A DNA stretch of 64,000 nucleotides from Sphagnum compactum. Lineage: Eukaryota > Bryophyta > Sphagnopsida > Sphagnales. The stretch spans positions 11,346,001 to 11,410,000 of the forward strand of contig OZ234497.1 in NCBI GenBank assembly GCA_965153455.1, written 5' to 3'. The position numbers and the translations under genes were made by a program. Positions 57,500 to 64,000 of the stretch are shown piece by piece. The notes under the pieces are model-generated. The model had not been told where the DNA came from and did not search any database. It worked only from the letters and a program-made list of their open reading frames with translations. Position 1 is the stretch's first letter. Every line of letters starts with the position of its first letter.

Positions 57500-59452
57500 A
57501 TGACAAGTCCACAAGGTATGGACGAATTGTTCTGGGGACGGGAGTATGAAGATGTTAGCGATTGGGCAGAAAGACTTACCATGGCTGCGGAGGTGCGGGA
57601 CCTCACCGCAGACAAGCTGTTCAAGATCGCAAAACTGAACTTGAGGGGTAGGGCCAGAGAATGGTTCCGGAAGTTGCAACCAGCGCCAGCTAACTGGACC
57701 GAGTTGCGAAATCTGATTGTGCTGAAGTATGGGGGAATTGATGCTGACGACATCCGAATGAAAATGGATGCCGTCAAGCAAGAACCCAAAGAAAGGGTTT
57801 AGAGGTATTTCGAACGACTGGATAAGTTGTTTCGAAAGGGGCAGATACAAGATGCAGAGCAACGCAGACGTTTTTTGGCCAGATTAAGGCCTGAAATCCG
57901 CAAGTTGTGCATTGTCAGAGCCTTTGCAGACATCGAGGAATTGGTGAGTGCTGCAATAGAGGTGGAAAGGGTGTTGGGTGAGCTTGGTGAGACGCCATTT
58001 GAGCCTCTTAAGGAGGAGTAGGAAGAGAGGACCGAAGAAACTACAATGGAGAAGCAGGTCACTGCGTTGAATGAGACGCTAGTCAACTTCTTCAAGGGGG
58101 CTCTACATAATCCAGAGGCATCATCTTCTTCCACGGTCATGGGAGGATGCCAGATCTGCAAGGGAGGGGACCATTTGGCCACCACCTGTCTAAGGCTCAA
58201 TGAAGCACGGCCGAAATGTGCCAAGTGTGGTATGCCTCATAGGACAGAAAATTGTGGAATCAAGTGCACTTTCTGCACAGGTCTGGGACATTCTGAAGAC
58301 AGATGTTGGAAGAAACCCAAGGATGGGAAATCGCACTCTGGGGCAGCGAACTTCTTGGAGGTACTATTCAATGATGAAGCAGCGACTCTACAACAACTTG
58401 ACAGATTGTGTGGGAGTGAGAACCTGTTTTCCCACACGAGGGTGCCGAGAAGGAGAGTACCTATAAAAGTGGCAGCGGGGGAGGCTGAACCTACCCCTCA
58501 AACTTTGGGAGAGGGACTTGGCGCCGACCGAGATGCTGCAGTCAGATCCAAGATCCTCTCGCATTTCATAAAAGGCAAAATCTCTCTCTCACCTATGGAG
58601 ACCATATTGATGATTCCAGGAGAACTGGAACATCTGGAAAGCCTGGTGAAGCTGGCCAGGAGGAGAAGGGACTTGGAAACGAATGAGAATCGAGTGTCGA
58701 TGGTGTCTGCAGTTCCCACACTAAAGAAGATCTGCATCAACAAGACCCATCGAAGCAAGACTCTACATCTGCTTGTAGAGATCAACAATTACATTGTTGA
58801 AGGGTTGGTGGACACAGGAGCTTCTATGTCCGTTATGGCAGCTACTGTCGTACGGGAACTAGGAATGATGCATCTGGTCACTGGATCAGAGACCTACAAG
58901 ACGGCTTCGGGAGTCATCACGCAGGCTCTTGGCAGGATTGACGAAATACCAGTGAAGGTCGGGGGAGTCCAGTGCACCATGACATTCATGGTGGTTGATA
59001 CGGACAACTACGATGTATTGCTTGGTCTAGATTTCCTTATAAAGATTGGCGCCATTGTGGATGTGGAACGAGGGTTAATCCAGGTGAGGCATGGACCTGG
59101 TGCCAATGTGGAGGTGCTACCTTTGACAATGGTGAATCTGTTGCAGAGGATGAATGCGGAAACTCTGATGCGAGAATCTGCGACTATCTGGCAGAACATA
59201 TCCACCGGTGACAATCCTGACTGGGAGAAAGGTCAGGATCGCGCGACTGTGGTTAAGGATGATGCTGCGACCACCTCAGATTCTGATATGGGTACTGATG
59301 GTAGTGAGCATGGTGAGTCGGTGTCCGATCCATTGAGGCAAATTGATCATGAGGATGAATTTGGAGATAATGAATTGGAGAAGCTAGTGACATCAGAAGG
59401 GCCACCAGAGATTCTACAACTGATATTACAGGGCAGGCTGATGGTTTCATGA
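57500..59452 (+). pseudogene. Gag and protease of the second element
   Basis: The ATG at 57500 (MTSPQGMDELFW) starts the Gag capsid region; LRGRAREWFRKLQP is the typical core. TAG stops at 57800 and 58019 interrupt it, with the same frame continuing. Three zinc knuckles follow: CQICKGGDHLATTC (from about 58148), CAKCGMPHRTENC and CTFCTGLGHSEDRC. The aspartic protease has LVDTGAS (about 58804-58824) and LLGLDFL. The frame ends at the TGA 59450-59452, after an acidic linker. RT lies in the -1 frame, so either a frameshift signal is used or a single-base change separates them. Confidence 0.92.
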
Positions 59453-62400
59453 GTGAAGAAGTTGCGGATGCAGATGACTACGCAGATTGGATAAGGTGGG
59501 TGGCTGACGCAGAGCAAAGCAAATGAGCCATGTCTGAGAGCACATCCGATGCTGTTGTGACACTTATACTACAGCAACCCGGCCTAAGATGCACTTCATC
59601 AATTCCGACGCTACTGCAAGCTGTCCAGATGAAGGATGGCGACTCTGGTCGCAGTACCACTGAGCTATTGAGGTCACCTAGCCATGACGAAATGGGCACT
59701 AGATGGAGGGAGATCTGTCAGCGAATCAGGATAAATAGCAGTTTGAATGAGGAAGGTCAGTAGCAACTCTGGAAGGTTCTGGAACGATACCAGGATGTTT
59801 TCGCTTAGAACAAGGGTGAGTTGGGCTGCTGTACCGTAGGGGAACATTTTGTGGATACGCAAGGATTTCCACCTTGCAGAGCATCTCCTGGTAGACTGTC
59901 CTATTGGGAAGAGGCCGAAGTAAAGAGGCAAATCGACGTATTGGTAGAACTGGGCAAGATGAGGCCCAGTAATTCCGAATATGCCTGTCGAGTTACTTTA
60001 CCCGTAAAGAAGGATGGGAGCAGACGTTTCTGTGGGGACTACCGACCACTCAACGCACAAACACGACGTGACTCATTTCCAATGCCACTCGTGGAAGATG
60101 TGATTGATCAGCTGGGGAGTTCGGCATGGTTTACTGCTCTAGATTTGCAGTCTGGCTTCTGGCAAATTTGAATGGCTCCAGAAGATGTGAAGAAGACTGC
60201 TTTGATCACCAAGACCGGATTGTATGACTGGACGGTCATGCCATTTGGTCTGAAGAATGCGACCAACACGTTCACCAGAACTATGTCAGAGGTCTTTAAG
60301 GATTTGGGCAGCAAGTTCCTGAAGGTGTTCGTGGATGACCTCAACGTTCACAGCGGAAGTTGGGTAGAGCATCTCCAACATCTGGATATGGTTCTGTGCA
60401 AACTTAGGGAAGTAAACCTCAAACTAAACCCAAACAAGTGTTGCTTTACTGCAAAAAATATTACATTCCTAGGCCATATTGTTAGTGAGAGCGGCACTAG
60501 ACCAGACCCTGGTAAGATTGAGGCGGTTCTACATTTTCCACAACCAAGGACAGTCACTAATGTCAGAGCGTTCTTAGGTTTGACAGGGTATTACCGGAAG
60601 TATGTCAGGAGCTATGCGCGACTGGCAGCTCCCCTGTTCGAGCTGACCAGGAAGGACGTTGATTTTGTGTGGGATGTGGGCTGTCAGCAAGCATTCCAAG
60701 CATTAAGGACAGCGCTGGTTGAAGCGCCTATATTCACACGACCAGATTTTGAGAGATCGTTCTGTCTGGATGTTGATTGGTCACCCAAAGGGGTCGGAGC
60801 CATTTTGTCCCAAAGAGAAGGGAAGTTGGAAAAGGTGGTAGCCTATGCCAGTAAGAGTCTGACAAAAGCACAGAAGAAATTTCATCCCATGGAGGGAGAG
60901 TGCTATGCACTCATATGGGGTATCATGCACTTTAGGCAGTACTTGTATAGGAATCACTTTGTATTGCGCACTGATCACAAACCCCTCGAGTGGTTGGCAA
61001 CTGTGTCTGACGCACATGGCCGGCGAGGCAGGTGGATTGACATGCTGCAGGACTTTAGCTTTAAGATTGTGCACCGGCCAGGCCTCAGACATACTAATGT
61101 TGATGCCTTGAGTAGAAATCCAGTTGGACCAGCCAGGGAGGATGATGATTTCTGTGAGGAAATCCAAGACATTAGGAATGCGTAGACTGACACACACATG
61201 GAAGGAGGGAAGCTCCTCTTTGTTCAGATTGGCATAGAAATGGAATGGCTCGGAATCAAAAGAAAGGACAGGGAGTCAGTATAGCATGATACCTGTTGTT
61301 TTGGGATCAATCACTCGATGCGCCTCAGTGACCACCATTTGTACGTGATTGATGTTGTGTCTGAGGGTGAGCAGCCCCAGGAACTCGTTCCATGTGAGGC
61401 TGAACACAAAAAGGAGGATGAGACTGCGCAGAGCAGTACTGCTGGGATGGTTCTGCAGAGGAAAAGACCTCATTACTATGACAAGCAAGAACAGCTGGAG
61501 TTGGTCTTGGCAGCTCAACGACTGTTGGAATCAGGTGAACATGATTCTCAATCTGCGGATCCTGATGAGGAGGAAGAGTATGGAGCAGGCTCGAGGAGCA
61601 GTGACATCTGGGAGGATGTCAGCTGCATGGAGTTGCTACAAGGAGAAATACTGCCTGCTACTGTTGATCCGTTGGAATTAAAAAGGGCAAGGAAGAGGAT
61701 ACTCAATTACCAATGGCAGGGGCAGTCTCTGTATTTCAAGGGGCTGTTGGTGCCAAAACCAGAAGACCGCATAACACTGGTAGTTCAGATGCACAAGGAC
61801 CTGGGGCACTTTGGAGAAGAACGGACTCTAGCTGAAATATGCAGGAGGTATTTTTGGCATAACAGGACTGAGGATGTCAAGTCTGTAGTGAGGGTATGCC
61901 AGCAATGTCAGATGGTGAGAAGGATGGGGAATCTACGATCTGAGGATGAAGAGTTGAAGAGCATACCCGTTTGTGACTTGTTTTATCGAGTAGCTTTGGA
62001 CACTGCAGGGCCCCTGCCTGAAACCAAGTCAGGCAACAGATACATCTTAGTGGCTATTGACCACTATTCGAAGTGGAGCGAGGCGAAAGCTGTAGCTGAT
62101 CATGGAGCCAAGACAGCAGCCAAGTTTCTGGAGGATGATGTGATCTGCAGGTACGGCGTACCCAAATTTGTGTTGATCGACAATGGAGGGGAGTGGGCAA
62201 CCGAGTTCGACACCATGTGCAAGGATTACGGGATTCATCATCAACGCACTACGCCTCAATGGCCACAGTGCAATGGTATGGCTGAACGAATGATCAAGAC
62301 GATTAAGCACGGTATAACGGTGTTATCTGCAATACCTGACAATGCCAATTGTTGGGATGAGCAACTGGCAAAGGTTATGTTTGGATACAGGTGCGGGATT

Positions 62401-62541
62401 CAGTCCAGCACGAAGTTTTCTCCTTTCATGATTTTGACCGGGCGTACGCCACGCCTAAGGGCTGACAACTATCTAGATCCGTTGACTGCCGAAGTCGATG
62501 ACACCGCTGATGAGGAGATTGCTACAAAGCAGTTTATGTAG
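59374..62541 (+). pseudogene. Reverse transcriptase, RNase H and integrase of the second element
   Basis: One frame (open from 59374) holds all of pol but carries stops at 59524, 59761, 59806, 60169, 61183, 61282 and 62539. RT: RRFCGDYRPLN (from 60025), TALDLQSGFWQI just before the TGA at 60169, and the active site FVDD at 60328-60339, where the family often has YVDD. RNase H: DVDWSPKGVGAIL and RTDHKPLEWL, ending with VDALSRNP. Integrase: HHCC finger (HKDLGHFG ... CQQCQ, about 61790-61910), first Asp in ALDTAGPLP, second in LIDNGGEW, Glu in NGMAERMIK. Motif residues look intact, so the damage is mostly nonsense changes. Confidence 0.94.
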
Positions 62542-62886
62542 AAGGTGAGCTTGATTGCCAGCATTCATGAAAACGTTCTGCTCAATGTAGGACAGGCACA
62601 GCAGAAACAGAGAAGGGCCTATGCTACCAGGAAAGGGAAGCAGGTGTTTGAGGGTCTGGTTGTTGGTGAGACGATGGTTAAGATGAAGAGACCCGGGAAA
62701 AAGAAGGCTTTGATCGCCAGCTGGGAAGGTCCATACTTGTTTGTTGCGCATACTGACGGGATTGGGAATCTTGACTTCGAAGAAGGAAGCCGGATATACA
62801 TTATACAGGACGCTGATGGAAACCAGTGGGAAAGACCCCGCAGGGATCTTCAAGTCTATCACACTCCTCAAAGTCAGAAGAGCTGA
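62542..62886 (+). pseudogene. Integrase C-terminal region of the second element
   Basis: In the same frame as the integrase core but behind the TAG at 62539. It includes the QKQRRAYATRKGK stretch and a basic SH3-like tail with GPYLFVAHTDG and VYHTPQSQK, ending at TGA 62884-62886. No chromodomain signature is seen, unlike in the element at 12405-19354. It ends 15 bases before the polypurine tract. Confidence 0.85.
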
Positions 62887-62900
62887 GGGACTCAGCTTTT

Positions 62901-62922
62901 TGAGGAATGGAGGGGTGATATA
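62901..62922 (+). other. Polypurine tract (second element)
   Basis: TGAGGAATGGAGGGGTGATA lies directly before the TG of the 3' LTR, two bases apart (TA). It is the expected primer site for plus-strand synthesis. Confidence 0.85.
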
Positions 62923-64000
62923 TGTGACCGGTAATAGGGTGGTTGAACGGGGACCTGGTGACGGCTCCTGGGTTTGTGAATCTGATCTTTTGCTTTAGGA
63001 TTAAAGGAATTAAACACGCCGCAATATGGACGTGATGGGGGCAGCGAGTTTACGATTTTGGGGACGTGCAACCTGTAACGGTGCATGGGAAGCTTGAGCG
63101 GGAAGCCATGCGCACAATGGCCGAAATGTTGAAGCGGTGGGCTCCTAATGAAGAGGGGTTGGCTGATCTGTGTAGGATGAGGCTGGGATGTTAGTTTTTG
63201 GAGTGTAGTGTTCTCTCGAATGTGCTAGAGCTGCTTAGCTAGACGCTGATTTTCTTCCGCTGCGCCAGCTTCTTGCGAGGCGGCTGTGTAATCTCCTGAT
63301 GCGATATGCAAGCAAGGTGATGCTGAGGGCTGATGAGAACTCTGAAGGGTCCGAGCCTTAGATGTGTGGCAGGTAGATGAGAGGGAGAGGATCTGTTGAG
63401 CGGAATGTGTCTCTGAGGGGTTTGGTTTGTATCTGAATTGTGATCAGCAGGGCGTTATCTTATAGAAAATGAGAGGATAAGAGGGGTCTGTGCCTGCAGA
63501 TCTGTGGTGTGGACATGATGGGGCTGTCATTGTGAGGGGTTTCGTTTCGAGCTTGGTTCATTGTTGGTCCGCGTCAAAGATCTCAGAGGGTGGCTGCTAG
63601 GTGTCTCGGTTTTGGGTTTCAAATTGTGGAGAGTGAGAACTGTGCATAGAGGGAGTGTAGGTACGTGGTTTAGAGGCTCTTCGGACTGAGTGAACACAGA
63701 GGGATCTGACCTTGCACGCATCACCGGAAGCTCCTGTTGCAATCAGGATGGTGTGCATTGTAGATCGGACATGAGACAGTCCTTGATTTGCTAATCTAAT
63801 TCGGAGTACAGAGATCTGCTCCCTGTATTCCGATGTGTTGATCTTGATTTGTTTGAGCTGATCATTCTTGCTGAAGCGTCAGGTGTTGTATACTTATGAG
63901 TTCTGTAGATTGTTAGGGTGGGAATTGTGGTGCAGGTCAGAGCATCGGGAGATCGGATCCGATCTGGGTCTGGGCGCTCGCCATGTCCGGTTGCTTCTGT
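62923..64000 (+). repeat. 3' LTR of the second element, truncated by the window end
   Basis: Starts TGTGACCGGTAATAGG and matches 55584-56661 base for base in length (1078). The window stops about 40 bases before the expected end, so the terminal bases and the right target duplication are missing. Differences from the 5' LTR are mostly C/T and G/A. Confidence 0.95.

Larger units (their letters stand above)
55584..64000 (+). mobile_element. Ty3/gypsy LTR retrotransposon, second lineage, 3' LTR cut by the window end
   Basis: Order: 5' LTR (55584 to about 56703), Met-tRNA primer site, a leader with two unassigned ORFs, gag with three zinc knuckles, protease, RT, RNase H, integrase, polypurine tract and 3' LTR (62923 to the window end). 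The RT-RNase H-integrase order makes it Ty3/gypsy; no chromodomain is seen after integrase. LTR start pairs are 1078 bases alike to the window edge without net gap, with about 29 differences (about 2.7%), some 25 being transitions. Nine in-frame stops and one frame change make it inactive. The target duplication cannot be checked because the right end is missing. Confidence 0.95.

Overview
The window looks like nuclear DNA of a land plant with a repeat-rich genome. The evidence is two full-length plant-type Ty3/gypsy LTR retrotransposons primed by initiator Met-tRNA (one a chromovirus), a degenerate Helitron, TTA- and TA-flanked MITEs, a fragment of a plant receptor-like kinase and the start of a plant SAPS-domain (phosphatase-associated) gene. 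I cannot name the species. Most of the DNA is very AT-rich and decayed. No intact host gene lies wholly inside the window.

Layout. 1-2640: the left edge carries the first coding exon of a SAPS-family gene on the minus strand, with its leader and promoter side to the right and the rest of the gene beyond base 1. 2690-3003 is a GC-rich minisatellite. 3.0-12.4 kb is AT-rich intergenic DNA with degenerate tandem repeats, one Tourist-like MITE (7992-8200) and, at its right end, a protein-like but broken region. 12405-19354 is a complete 6.95-kb chromovirus on the minus strand: matching 820-bp LTRs, TTTGA target duplication, PBS, two polypurine tracts, gag, protease, reverse transcriptase, RNase H, integrase and chromodomain. 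It is disabled by one nonsense codon, three frame breaks and a lost zinc-knuckle cysteine. 19.4-27.5 kb holds a tandem array and then an old autonomous Helitron on the plus strand: OTU-like domain, Rep with HUH motif, PIF1-type helicase. A solo LTR interrupts it at 24007-24750, and its removal leaves the flanking reading frame continuous.

27.8-55.6 kb is a graveyard of low-copy dispersed repeats: CCTAGG-rich degenerate arrays, a tRNA-related SINE-like head, two pairs of inverted dispersed repeats (29.3/47.4 kb, the first with CACTA-like ends, and 32.0/42.6 kb), a pair of 183-bp MITEs with TIRs and TA duplications (41.4 and 50.9 kb), recent tandem duplications, a kinase fragment and one unplaced ORF. 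55584-64000 is a second Ty3/gypsy element on the plus strand, of a different lineage, with about 1.1-kb LTRs. Its 3' LTR runs off the window about 40 bases short of its end. Its gag has three zinc knuckles, an extra ORF region lies between PBS and gag, and nine in-frame stops plus one frame change disable it.

The window is therefore best read as the edge of one host gene followed by layered transposon insertions. By LTR divergence the 12.4-kb chromovirus (about 1.3%, all transitions) is younger than the 55.6-kb element (about 2.7%). The Helitron, interrupted by other insertions, is far older. Counts of differences and identities were made by eye and may be off by a few.
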